A stretch of 64,000 nucleotides of DNA, from positions 620,001 through 684,000 of the forward strand of contig OZ000552.1 in NCBI GenBank assembly GCA_963923955.1. The letters run 5' to 3'. This DNA comes from G963923955 sp963923955 (GTDB lineage Bacteria; Pseudomonadota; Gammaproteobacteria; Eutrophobiales; Eutrophobiaceae). Shown in pieces: positions 24,711 through 33,060 of the stretch. The first letter of the stretch is position 1; each line of letters opens with the position of its first letter. The position numbers were made by a program, and so were the translations under genes. Under the pieces are notes generated by a model. The model saw nothing but the letters and a program-made list of their open reading frames with translations, did no database searches and was not told where the DNA came from.

Positions 24711-25790
24711 ATGACAGATTTATTTGAAAACCCGATGGGGCTGGATGGCTTTGAGTTTGTGGAATTTGCCTCGCCTAAAGCCGGGGTATTGGAACCCATA
24801 TTTGCGATGATGGGTTTTAGCCTGGTGGCCAGGCATCGCTCAAAAGACGTGGAGCTATACCGCCAGGGGGATATTAATTTCATCTTGAACAAGGAGCAGC
24901 AGGGCGTTGTTGCTTACTTTGCCGAAGAACACGGGCCTTGCGCCGCCGGCATGGCCTTTCGGGTCAAGGATGCGCAGCGTGCCTACAAGCGGGCGCTGGA
25001 ATTGGGCGCACAACCGATCGACATACCGACCGGCCCGATGGAATTGCGTCTGCCTGCGATCAAGGGAATCGGCGGTGCGCCGCTTTATCTGATCGATCGC
25101 TACCAGGCCGGCTCATCGATCTATGACATCGACTTTGAATACATCGACGGCGTTGATCAAGAGCCTGAGGGCTGCGGCTTTACTTGCATCGATCACTTAA
25201 CCCACAATGTCTATCGTGGGCGGATGGAATTCTGGGCGAATTTTTATGAGAAGATCTTTAACTTTCGCGAGCTACGCTATTTCGATATCAAGGGTGAATA
25301 CACCGGCCTGAGTTCAAAGGCCATGACCGCACCGGACGGACGCATTCGCATCCCCCTAAACGAAGAGGCCTCGCAGGGCATCGGGCAGATTGAAGAGTTT
25401 CTGATGGCATACAACGGCGAGGGCATACAACATATCGCATTGATTAGCGATGACCTGCCAGGTAGCTGGGATAGGCTAAAGGCAAGGGGCATGCGCTTTA
25501 TGACGCCGCCGCCGGCCACCTATTATGAGATGCTGGAAGAGCGTCTGCCGGGGCATGGCGAGCCGGTAGAGGCGCTGCAATCGCGCGGTATCTTGTTAGA
25601 CGGCAGCACGGAAGGCGAGAGCCCGCGCCTGTTGCTGCAGATCTTCTCAGAGGCCCTGGTCGGCCCGGTCTTCTTTGAGTTCATTCAACGCAAGGCGGAC
25701 GAAGGCTTTGGGGAAGGCAACTTCAAGGCGCTGTTTGAATCCATCGAACGCGACCAAATCAAGCGCGGCGTATTGGAAAAGACATCCTGA
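24711..25790 (+). CDS. hppD: 4-Hydroxyphenylpyruvate dioxygenase
   Basis: Converts 4-hydroxyphenylpyruvate to homogentisate in tyrosine breakdown. It has 359 residues; the two vicinal-oxygen-chelate domains are clear, and the iron ligands are His162 (CIDHLTHNV), His241 (IQHIAL) and Glu323 (FFEFIQRK). The C-terminal GFGEGNFKALFESIE typical of bacterial HPPD is present. GGAGC lies before the ATG. No homogentisate dioxygenase, maleylacetoacetate isomerase or fumarylacetoacetase specific to tyrosine is seen in the window, so homogentisate must be processed by genes elsewhere or accumulate as pyomelanin. The CRISPR array begins 94 bases downstream. Confidence 0.95.
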   Translation: MTDLFENPMGLDGFEFVEFASPKAGVLEPIFAMMGFSLVARHRSKDVELYRQGDINFILNKEQQGVVAYFAEEHGPCAAGMAFRVKDAQRAYKRALELGAQPIDIPTGPMELRLPAIKGIGGAPLYLIDRYQAGSSIYDIDFEYIDGVDQEPEGCGFTCIDHLTHNVYRGRMEFWANFYEKIFNFRELRYFDIKGEYTGLSSKAMTAPDGRIRIPLNEEASQGIGQIEEFLMAYNGEGIQHIALISDDLPGSWDRLKARGMRFMTPPPATYYEMLEERLPGHGEPVEALQSRGILLDGSTEGESPRLLLQIFSEALVGPVFFEFIQRKADEGFGEGNFKALFESIERDQIKRGVLEKTS

Positions 25791-25884
25791 GTTTTGTCTG
25801 ACAGCATGGCGGCACGAATGAGGCTGCGGTGTCCCTTAAGTGATGCCGTTTCTTAGACAAGCGGCGCGGGAAAATAGGCGCACT

Positions 25885-26755
25885 ATATACAACAGTAGAA
25901 ATTAGTAAGCGGTCTTAGACATCAGGGGTGAGATAGACGCATGGAAGGTTAACCGATCTACAACAGTAGAAATTAGTAAGCGGTCTTAGACATCAGGGGT
26001 GAGATAGACGCATGGAAGGTTAACCGATCTACAACAGTAGAAATTAGTAAGCGGTCTTAGACCACCTCGCACCCTGCCTTGGCGCAGTATCTACAACAGT
26101 AGAAATTAGTAAGCGGTCTTAGACCAGATTGATAAGAATCTGTATCGCTCGCATCTACAACAGTAGAAATTAGTAAGCGGTCTTAGACTGCTAGGAGCGC
26201 ACTAGGCAATATCTATCTACAACAGTAGAAATTAGTAAGCGGTCTTAGACATAAACCATGCTCGGCAATGGCGACAAATCTACAACAGTAGAAATTAGTA
26301 AGCGGTCTTAGACATCCACAGTGCTACATATCATTGCCAGATCTACAACAGTAGAAATTAGTAAGCGGTCTTAGACTTTGCAACTCTTCAGGCACTTCGT
26401 CACATCTACAACAGTAGAAATTAGTAAGCGGTCTTAGACTTGACTGTCAGGAAGTGACGGCAAGATATCTACAACAGTAGAAATTAGTAAGCGGTCTTAG
26501 ACATGGAATTATTTACATAGTACCGCCCCGATCTACAACAGTAGAAATTAGTAAGCGGTCTTAGACACTTCCTGGTGGGGCGAGATGGCAAAATCTACAA
26601 CAGTAGAAATTAGTAAGCGGTCTTAGACACTTATGGCTCTTGAGGATTCGTTAGCAATCTACAACAGTAGAAATTAGTAAGCGGTCTTAGACTTCGTTGG
26701 CCGAAACCGACCAAGCCAGATCTACAACAGTAGAAATTAGTAAGCGGTCTTAGAC
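25885..26755 (-). CRISPR. Type V-A (Cas12a) CRISPR array, 14 repeats and 13 spacers
   Basis: Fourteen 36-base repeats begin at 25885, 25956, 26027, 26089, 26153, 26215, 26278, 26341, 26404, 26467, 26531, 26593, 26657 and 26720. On the minus strand each starts GTCTAAGACCGC and ends with the 19-base handle AATTTCTACTGTTGTAGAT, so crRNAs are read leftward from cas2. All repeats are identical except the one at 25885, which has one base changed (ATATAC for ATCTAC), marking the old, trailer end. Spacers are 26-28 bases, except the two oldest (25921-25955 and 25992-26026), which are 35 bases and identical. Spacer targets could not be searched. Confidence 0.98.
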
Positions 26756-26876
26756 AGCTAACTGTGCTGCGAACAGCATATTTCAATGACTTACCCGGCA
26801 TTCTTGATAATCCGGTTGCATTAAAAAGCCGATTTCGCATCGTTGTCACTCATCAAGACCGACATCTGCAATCCTA
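26756..26876 (-). promoter_or_regulatory. CRISPR leader region
   Basis: The 121-base gap between the cas2 stop and the first (newest) repeat, read on the minus strand. The degenerate repeat at the far end of the array supports this side as the leader. It contains a short hairpin at 26765-26778 (minus-strand TGCTG, loop TTCG, CAGCA) about ten bases from the first repeat. No convincing -35/-10 pair was found, and it is not markedly AT-rich, so array transcription may partly come through from the cas operon. Confidence 0.65.
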
Positions 26877-27152
26877 TCACACCATAATCAAATCCGCATC
26901 ATCATCCTTGGCATAACCGTAGCGGGTGATCTTGCATTGCTTACTCAAGTTAAAAATAATCACGCTGTCGCTGGGGGAGAACGCCTTCCCGTAATCGGCC
27001 TCTATCTCGGCGGCGATGAGCGCCAGCAGGCGCTTGCTGTTCTTGATCTCAAACACCGAGTACTGCAAGCGATAGCCAAACCGGGAAAGAAAGGCGGCAA
27101 AGCGCGTACGCAGCCTGTCATCGCGAATATCATAGGCCACGATAAGCATCAT
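26877..27152 (-). CDS. cas2: CRISPR-associated endoribonuclease/adaptation protein Cas2
   Basis: 91 residues with the ferredoxin-like fold start LIVAYDIRDDRLRTRFAAFLSRFGYRLQYSVFEI. Asp8 in AYDI is the usual metal-binding residue. Cas2 bridges Cas1 dimers during spacer integration. The gene begins one base inside the cas1 stop (TGATG), an overlap that shows translational coupling. The last gene before the leader and array. Tandem ATG codons begin the frame. Confidence 0.95.
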   Translation of the reverse strand: MMLIVAYDIRDDRLRTRFAAFLSRFGYRLQYSVFEIKNSKRLLALIAAEIEADYGKAFSPSDSVIIFNLSKQCKITRYGYAKDDDADLIMV

Positions 27153-28117
27153 CAGTCCCGGGCAAAGATCGGGTATTGCTGGATTGGCCTATCCTGCATA
27201 AACGCCCGGTAGTAGCCTTGTATATAGAGAAATAGCGCCTGTTTATGCGCCAGGATGGCGTGCAGTAAAAACCGCATGTAAGGCTGGCTGGCCTTGCCGA
27301 ATAGCCGGTACTGACCATTCACATAACTGAAATCGTTTTCTTTTATCTGCCCTCGCTGAAACGCATTCCGGATGCCAAGATCAACGATGGGCCGGAACGG
27401 CTCCACCAGGTCGCATACCAGCGATTTACGCTGATAGAAGGCTTGATGATAAACGCCCTGATAGGTATCAAAGCCATACAGGCTCAGCAAGGCATCAATG
27501 ATATGAAACAACTGCATATAGCCAATGTCCAGCAGCAGGTTGATCATATCCTGCTTCGCCCGCGGCCGTCTGCCGCTCCACGGCATATCAGCAAACATGG
27601 CCTGAAAATACACCCGCGAGGCCACCCCCTCAATGCCTAAAATTTCCTGCAAGCCGAGGGCCGCATCGGCCAGCCGTTGCTGATAGCCCTGCAAGGAAGC
27701 TATCGCCTGTTGCAAGGGTGCCGGTTTTTTACGCCGCCGCTTTAAATTATATAGCTGTTGGTCAATCTTGTTGCTGATCAGGTGGCGGGCGATGGCAAGG
27801 CCCTGGTGGTGATATTGTCTCCTCCGTAACAGGACATTGCCTTCCGCCCTGGCCTGCCAACTCCCGTAAGGGATCAGGCCGTGCGTCATCAACACGATGC
27901 TAAAGCCGTATTTCCGCGCCCGTTGCAGCAGGCCGGTGGTGATCGTGGCATGGCCGACGGCGAACAGGGCGAACAGGCGGTAGCAACTGGATTGGTGCCT
28001 GATGCCGTCCTGCTCGCTGGTGATGATGATATTATCGTTCTTGAAGCTGAGCCGCTCGCCGCGGCTTAGCAGCGCGAATATGATCTTTTTCTGCTTGAAG
28101 TCCGGTGCGCTCAACAT
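27152..28117 (-). CDS. cas1: CRISPR-associated integrase Cas1 (type V)
   Basis: 321 residues. The N-terminal beta domain (FALLSRGERLSFKNDNIIIT) is followed by the helical catalytic domain with Glu163 (GIEGVASRVYFQAMF), His224 (GVYHQAFY) and Asp236/Glu239 in LVCDLVEPFRPIVDLGIRNAF, the metal-ligand set of active Cas1. It inserts new spacers together with Cas2, with Cas4 trimming and selecting prespacers. It overlaps cas4 by seven bases and cas2 by one. The protein is full length and appears functional, so the locus should be able to acquire spacers. Confidence 0.95.
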   Translation of the reverse strand: MLSAPDFKQKKIIFALLSRGERLSFKNDNIIITSEQDGIRHQSSCYRLFALFAVGHATITTGLLQRARKYGFSIVLMTHGLIPYGSWQARAEGNVLLRRRQYHHQGLAIARHLISNKIDQQLYNLKRRRKKPAPLQQAIASLQGYQQRLADAALGLQEILGIEGVASRVYFQAMFADMPWSGRRPRAKQDMINLLLDIGYMQLFHIIDALLSLYGFDTYQGVYHQAFYQRKSLVCDLVEPFRPIVDLGIRNAFQRGQIKENDFSYVNGQYRLFGKASQPYMRFLLHAILAHKQALFLYIQGYYRAFMQDRPIQQYPIFARD

Positions 28118-28668
28118 AGGCCCACATCACAGAGGCTGCTATAAATACAGCGCGCGCATTTTCTCTTATCCGGCTTAAACGGCGCGTTCAGATCATGTTG
28201 CCGCATCGCCGCCAGCAGCCGTTCAAAGGCTGCTTGCCTGGCCGTATCCTCGGCCGGCGTCTTGATGGGATAGACGCGATTATCATCCAGGCTGTATAAC
28301 TGCAATCGCTGCACCTCATAGCCCATCTCGGTCAGGCAGTGATACTGCGCGTAGAGCTGGTATATGTAGCCATCATAAATAACCTTTATTTTCTTCTTCC
28401 GCTCGACCAACAGCGCCTTCGCCTTGTGATACAGATCGATCTTGCCGCCGATGGCGTATTGCTCGCTATACACATCCAGCCCCTGCAACACATCCCGGGC
28501 GCTGGTATAGCGCTGCCCATCAATGGTTTTATGCGCCGCCTTGCCCCTGGTCTGATCGGTGCTTTGATACAGCCGTTGCTCGGTGCGGCCATAGCACTGA
28601 TGAAAATAGATCGAGCGCGGGCAAAAGACAAAATCGTTCAGATAAGAGATAGGCAGATACGCCTCCAT
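28111..28668 (-). CDS. cas4: CRISPR-associated exonuclease Cas4
   Basis: 185 residues from ATG 28668, eight bases after the cas12a stop; an upstream in-frame start at 28758 would overlap cas12a and is rejected because family homology begins at YLPISYLNDFVFCPRSIYF. It has the RecB-type nuclease core GGKIDLY then LLVERKKK (the Asp and Glu-x-Lys), a QLYAQYHCLTEMGY stretch (QxxxY), and four Fe-S cysteines: one in FVFCPR and three in the tail KCARCIYSSLCDVGLC (a fourth tail Cys is extra). Cas4 processes prespacer ends and checks the PAM in types I and V. Confidence 0.93.
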   Translation of the reverse strand: MEAYLPISYLNDFVFCPRSIYFHQCYGRTEQRLYQSTDQTRGKAAHKTIDGQRYTSARDVLQGLDVYSEQYAIGGKIDLYHKAKALLVERKKKIKVIYDGYIYQLYAQYHCLTEMGYEVQRLQLYSLDDNRVYPIKTPAEDTARQAAFERLLAAMRQHDLNAPFKPDKRKCARCIYSSLCDVGLC

Positions 28669-28676
28669 GATAACTA

Positions 28677-31600
28677 TCAGCGCCCGGCCATCTTGCTCAA
28701 GAACGCAAACCAGTCCGCATCTTTCAATTTTAAGTTTAATGTTCCCTCGCCATCCCACTGATCAATCCGCCGCAGATTCCACAGACCCTTCAGGGCGATA
28801 TGATACGCACCGTTGGCATCGGCGTTGTCAGGCTGCTTGCCCGTTGCCGTGCGGCTGTCAAAGAAGGCGCCGTGCTTGTCTTTGACCGGAGAGAGGATGT
28901 AATCAATTTCCGAGCCGCGCTTGGTGTAGCGTAGGGCGAGGGTCACCCGCAACAACCAGTAGAGCGTCTTGTAAAACTTCGTGTCCTTGGCGGCAGCGAT
29001 GGCTTGCCTGATGTCGCGGCCGTCGCGGTAGTCGATGTCCTTGCCGACAAATAATTTTTTCAACTCCTCGGTAACATTGACTTTTTCTGAGCGCCACTGG
29101 CCATTGTCGCGCTTGTCATAATATCTGGTATCACCGTGGGTGCAGACAGTCCATTTGCCTTGATACTGCCCTAAGTCTTTCTTAACCGGCAGCGCTGCAT
29201 AATCAAAGGCGAGCTCAAAATAGCCCACTGTCGGGTTGTAGCAGATGGAGGTCATGGCCTCAAAAAATTCTTTGGATTTTGTTAAGGATTCATACCGGTC
29301 AGGCAGAAAATTGATAAACCCGGTGGCCGGATCCACCTTGGAAGTATAAGCAGCAGGCACGTAATACAATATGCCGGATTGCTTTCCCAAATTTTCAAAG
29401 CTGACAAAGGGTACGGTTAATTGATAGCCTTGCAGGTAATGTCCGGTCTGCCCCGACGTAGTATCCTTGAACACCAGATAATTGAGTTTCTCTATCAGCG
29501 CTCTTTCAAACTTCTGATATACCTGTTTTTCTATCTTGAAGCGGCCGCGCTTGAAACCTTCATTCAGATCCTCAAGACACACAATCGCGTTATGCTTGAT
29601 GATCAGCCCGGCCAGTTGATGCACCACCTGCGACAGGTAGCCGGCTTTTAGCTCTTTGATGTTTTCAATCGTTGACCAGGATTTACGCGCCTGATCGCGC
29701 GCTTTTTCCTTATCATCCAGCCTCTGCCGATAGTTGATTTGATGATCCTTGCCGGACTGAATGATATTCAGGCTGTCTTGATCAATGATGCGGCCATCCC
29801 GATTGATCACGCTGTAATACAGCAGATGCCGCTCGCCCCGATCAATACCGATGATATGAACATCCGGGTTGTTCCGAATAGTTCGATTCACGCTCTTATT
29901 AAAGTCGGTTGCTTGTTGTCCCGGCGCCTTGAAGTTCAGCGTAACCGGCACATGCAAGAAAAATTTATCCTGCGTATAGCGCCGGTCTTTGATGATGTCA
30001 TAAGAAAAATAGCTCTCACCCTGGCCGGTTTTCCTTTTCACTGGCGTGTTCGCCTTGTGGACGGCGGTTTTATCCAGAGAATGTTGGCGATAAAACACCT
30101 CCGCCTGGCCATTCAGTTTAATGCGTACATGACTGAGATTCTGCGCCTCAAAAACGGCCCGCCAGTACAGCGTATGCAGGTTCGGCTGGCCGCGGCTGTG
30201 ATCGGAAAAGTCCTTGTTATAGATCTGAAAAAGAAAAATTTGTCCCTCCCTGACGCAGTGTTCAATGTGGCTGACCGGGATCTCGGTGAACCATATTTTA
30301 TATGCCTGCTGCTTAACCTCATCATAGAAGACATTGATATTTTCATAGCTGGCAGTGTCTGAAAAACGGAAACCAAAATCGCGCCATTTGTAGCCATCTT
30401 TTTCATACTTGTTGATGCTGTCCTTGAAGAAATCAATCAGTGTATGCAGGCTTTCCTTTTTGAATGTCTCTCCCTTTTTATGCTCGTTGTTTTCATAAAG
30501 CCTGTCTATCTCCGCCGGTACGCCATGTTGCTGCCTGAATGTATCGGAGCGAAATATGCGCGGGAAGTTTTGTTTTGCATCTGGAATTTGCTTGTAGTTG
30601 ATCTTCTCATAGCTCGCCTCATCGCCCTGCGGCGCTGGACAATCCTTGAAGACATTTTTGTGTTCGGTGTGCATAATCGCCAGAAAATATTTGTGATCTC
30701 TCCTGAGCAGGACGCCGGCGTAATCAGGTTCTTTATTCTTATCCCAGCCTTTCAATAGCTGATAGTTGTAAAAATTCAGTTTGATCTTGTCCGTGGCAAA
30801 CGGCTTTTTGGTCAGATAGTTGCGGCTCTTGTTATATAACGGCAGCAGCCATTCCCTGTAGCCTTCATAGACATCGTTAAAATCTGCATAGAAGTCCAGG
30901 TCCGCATCCGGCACAGCTATCGGCTCGCCTTTATCCACCATGTAAAGGGGCCGGGCAAGGTAGTGCAGTGCCATGAATGCATCCAGCATGGCATGGATAG
31001 ACTGTATCTGCCGATAGCCCTCACCGCCGGGGTCTTTCTCATCGGTCGGCGCCCTTCTGTCGCCGCTGATCTTGCCGGATGAACATGCTTGCTTGAATGT
31101 GGCGATGGCCTGCTGTAGCTGTTCCGGATGCATCCACTTTTCTGCCTCGGCCATGAAATAACCCGGCACGGGCGCTGCCTTATCCACGCCGTCCGGCAAC
31201 GCATATTCCTGGTCGTTCTCTGCGCGCTCGGAGATATAACCGCACAATGCCTCGTCCAGCGCCGCCAGGCTGAAGACCTTTTGCTTGCAATAGGCCTCGC
31301 GCGCTTTTTCAATCTTCCCGGTGAGCTTGCGCCCCGCCGCCACCGGCGCAATGTGCGTTTCGGCATGATACGCCAGTGCATCCTCAATAAAGCGGCGATT
31401 CTCGAACATGGCCGTTGAAAGACCAGCAAGGGCACTGTCTTTGATATAAACCCCGTCGAGCCGGGCATCCGCCAGGTGCTTCAGGGCCGCGCCCAGTTTC
31501 TCGATCAGCCCGGCCTTACCCTGCGCCTTTGCGATGAAGGCATTCAGGACGTCCAGTAATTCCGCATCGTTTGCAAACGGCTGCGGGATGAAGGAATGCG

Positions 31601-32612
31601 ACTCTGCCTCGCTTAGTATCTGTTTGCGTAAGCGCAGCAAATTCGGCAGGGCGCGCGGCTTTATCTTATGCTGCTGCCGGTACAGGTTAATGCGCTCATT
31701 CAAGCCTTGCAGCTTGTGGCCGTCCTCCGTTGTCTTGCCGCCCAGTAACAAGTTATGTTTCTCTATGCCGACCTGCGTGAGTAAATGAATAAAGTACTGC
31801 GGTTGAAACAGCTGATCAGGGTTATCCACGCCGGCATCCTGCAAGACTTCAGGCGCAAGGGATAACTCAAGCGCCGCATGCTCCCGGTGGATTCTCTCCC
31901 AGGCCAGGCAGTTATTGAAAAACCGCGGCAGGTTCTCATTCATCAGCCGATACGTAATCGCCGTTTGCTGCGCCTCTGCGGAATACATGTTTTCCCGGTT
32001 TGTATGAAAGCCGGTAAAATAGCCGGTGAAGCCCTTAAACGCTTCCACACAGGCACGGTTTTCTTCCCACTCGCCCCGCCTTTCCAACCATTCAGGTAGC
32101 GTTTCCTCTATCAGACTTTTCCCAAACAAGCGTTCCTTTTTATCTGAAAAACACCTGACCAGCTTCTTCCGCAAGTCCTTTTGCGTTTCTGTCCATTCCT
32201 TCTGTGCAGCTTTCCATGCGCCTTGATCCGCTGTTCTCTCCTTGGCGCGTTTGCGTAATGTTTGGTAGTGTTCATACGCCTGCTTGAAATCACGCGCATG
32301 CAAAAAACACTTATGGGTCTTGGGATCAACAGCATGCAGTAAACCGGGCTCGCCGGTCTCGGCATCAACCCGCGCGCCCAGCCTTTCTGTTATATATGCA
32401 CGGTGGTAATCATCAATGATCGGCTTTACTTGCTTATAATAACCGGCGCGTTGATCGCCTTCCGCAATCACCCCTTGCAAGGCATCCGTGAATTGCTCAC
32501 ACCGTTCGGCAGCCAGCCATTCGCCCTGCCCATCCACCGGCCTTAGTTCAAAACGCAGCGTCTTTGAGCGTGAATGCAGGTGGTTAAAGTCATCAAACAT
32601 GGTCTTGCTCAT
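28677..32612 (-). CDS. cas12a: CRISPR effector nuclease Cas12a (Cpf1)
   Basis: Single-protein crRNA-guided DNA endonuclease that also matures its own crRNA. The start is ATG 32612 (GAGG before it), giving 1311 residues; family similarity begins at DFNHLHSRSKTLRFELRPV. The WED region shows LLKGWDKNKEPDYAGVLLRRDHKYFLAIM (about 619-647). His852 (VHKAN) aligns with the crRNA-processing His of Francisella Cas12a. RuvC-I is GIDRGERHL (Asp924), RuvC-II CLEDLNEGFKRGRF (Glu1014), the Nuc Arg is Arg1228 (ALRYTKRG), and RuvC-III ADANGAYHIALKGLW (Asp1265). All are intact. It heads the operon cas12a-cas4-cas1-cas2. Length fits the 1200-1300 residue family. Confidence 0.97.
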   Translation of the reverse strand: MSKTMFDDFNHLHSRSKTLRFELRPVDGQGEWLAAERCEQFTDALQGVIAEGDQRAGYYKQVKPIIDDYHRAYITERLGARVDAETGEPGLLHAVDPKTHKCFLHARDFKQAYEHYQTLRKRAKERTADQGAWKAAQKEWTETQKDLRKKLVRCFSDKKERLFGKSLIEETLPEWLERRGEWEENRACVEAFKGFTGYFTGFHTNRENMYSAEAQQTAITYRLMNENLPRFFNNCLAWERIHREHAALELSLAPEVLQDAGVDNPDQLFQPQYFIHLLTQVGIEKHNLLLGGKTTEDGHKLQGLNERINLYRQQHKIKPRALPNLLRLRKQILSEAESHSFIPQPFANDAELLDVLNAFIAKAQGKAGLIEKLGAALKHLADARLDGVYIKDSALAGLSTAMFENRRFIEDALAYHAETHIAPVAAGRKLTGKIEKAREAYCKQKVFSLAALDEALCGYISERAENDQEYALPDGVDKAAPVPGYFMAEAEKWMHPEQLQQAIATFKQACSSGKISGDRRAPTDEKDPGGEGYRQIQSIHAMLDAFMALHYLARPLYMVDKGEPIAVPDADLDFYADFNDVYEGYREWLLPLYNKSRNYLTKKPFATDKIKLNFYNYQLLKGWDKNKEPDYAGVLLRRDHKYFLAIMHTEHKNVFKDCPAPQGDEASYEKINYKQIPDAKQNFPRIFRSDTFRQQHGVPAEIDRLYENNEHKKGETFKKESLHTLIDFFKDSINKYEKDGYKWRDFGFRFSDTASYENINVFYDEVKQQAYKIWFTEIPVSHIEHCVREGQIFLFQIYNKDFSDHSRGQPNLHTLYWRAVFEAQNLSHVRIKLNGQAEVFYRQHSLDKTAVHKANTPVKRKTGQGESYFSYDIIKDRRYTQDKFFLHVPVTLNFKAPGQQATDFNKSVNRTIRNNPDVHIIGIDRGERHLLYYSVINRDGRIIDQDSLNIIQSGKDHQINYRQRLDDKEKARDQARKSWSTIENIKELKAGYLSQVVHQLAGLIIKHNAIVCLEDLNEGFKRGRFKIEKQVYQKFERALIEKLNYLVFKDTTSGQTGHYLQGYQLTVPFVSFENLGKQSGILYYVPAAYTSKVDPATGFINFLPDRYESLTKSKEFFEAMTSICYNPTVGYFELAFDYAALPVKKDLGQYQGKWTVCTHGDTRYYDKRDNGQWRSEKVNVTEELKKLFVGKDIDYRDGRDIRQAIAAAKDTKFYKTLYWLLRVTLALRYTKRGSEIDYILSPVKDKHGAFFDSRTATGKQPDNADANGAYHIALKGLWNLRRIDQWDGEGTLNLKLKDADWFAFLSKMAGR

Positions 32613-32788
32613 CTCTTTTGCCTCGTTGCAGACTTTGTTGCTCTTGCGCAATATCTGCATTAGCAGGATGGTTAAGAATAAAGCGTGAAATTTTATACGT
32701 CTGGCTTGTATTATTTTGACATCGTTACGATTACAGGATAGGAGTATCAGGTATTCATTGTTACAAATCAATCTTGAGGAGAACATCA
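32613..32788. promoter_or_regulatory. Divergent promoter region between cas12a and small RHH-like gene
   Basis: 176 bases, visibly AT-rich. On the minus strand a TATAAA (32697-32692) stands about 80 bases before the cas12a start as a -10 candidate. On the plus strand a perfect TTGACA (32716-32721) could be the -35 of the RHH-like gene, though its -10 is poor. The two candidate promoters are back to back, so a protein binding here could control both directions. Positions are guesses by motif. Confidence 0.4.
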
Positions 32789-33013
32789 ATGGCCAAGAAA
32801 AGAGTTGTATTCACGTTTGACGAGGGAAGCTACAAGTACCTTAAAGACATGGCCGAAGAGAGGCATTCTGGCTCAATGGCGGAAGCTCTGCGGGCATCGC
32901 TTGCCGTCAGGAAGGCGTTGCAGTCGCAGGCAATCAAAGGCTTTTCAGAGGTTATTGTTCGAAATCCGGATACGGGCAAGGAGCGGGTTATGGCGGCTTC
33001 GGCTTTGGATTAA
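32789..33013 (+). CDS. Small ribbon-helix-helix-like protein, divergent from cas12a
   Basis: 74 residues from ATG 32789, with a strong GAGGAG site (32776-32781) seven bases ahead; a longer frame from 32774 is rejected. The pattern is that of a ribbon-helix-helix DNA-binding protein: a short basic strand KKRVVFTFDEGSYKYLKDMAEER, then a helix SMAEALRASLAVRKALQSQ, then a tail with IVRNPDTGKERVMAAS. Such proteins act as antitoxins or autoregulators. It precedes a two-TM protein gene by 47 bases and is divergent from cas12a. A role in controlling cas expression or the partner gene is possible but not shown. Confidence 0.65.
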   Translation: MAKKRVVFTFDEGSYKYLKDMAEERHSGSMAEALRASLAVRKALQSQAIKGFSEVIVRNPDTGKERVMAASALD

Positions 33014-33060
33014 AGTCTGGCTGAAATTTGGCATAACCTTTCATCTACGGATACCTGTTA

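Noticed and set aside
26631..26849. A 72-codon frame across the newest end of the CRISPR array
   Set aside because: It is made of repeats and spacers read through; not a gene.
25791..26876. A tracrRNA or other extra guide RNA gene near the array
   Set aside because: No anti-repeat copy was seen outside the array, and Cas12a does not need one.
28677..32789. A 1370-residue version of Cas12a starting at 32789
   Set aside because: The extra 59 N-terminal residues cover the divergent promoter region, have no Cas12a similarity and no ribosome site; ATG 32612 has GAGG before it and matches the family start.
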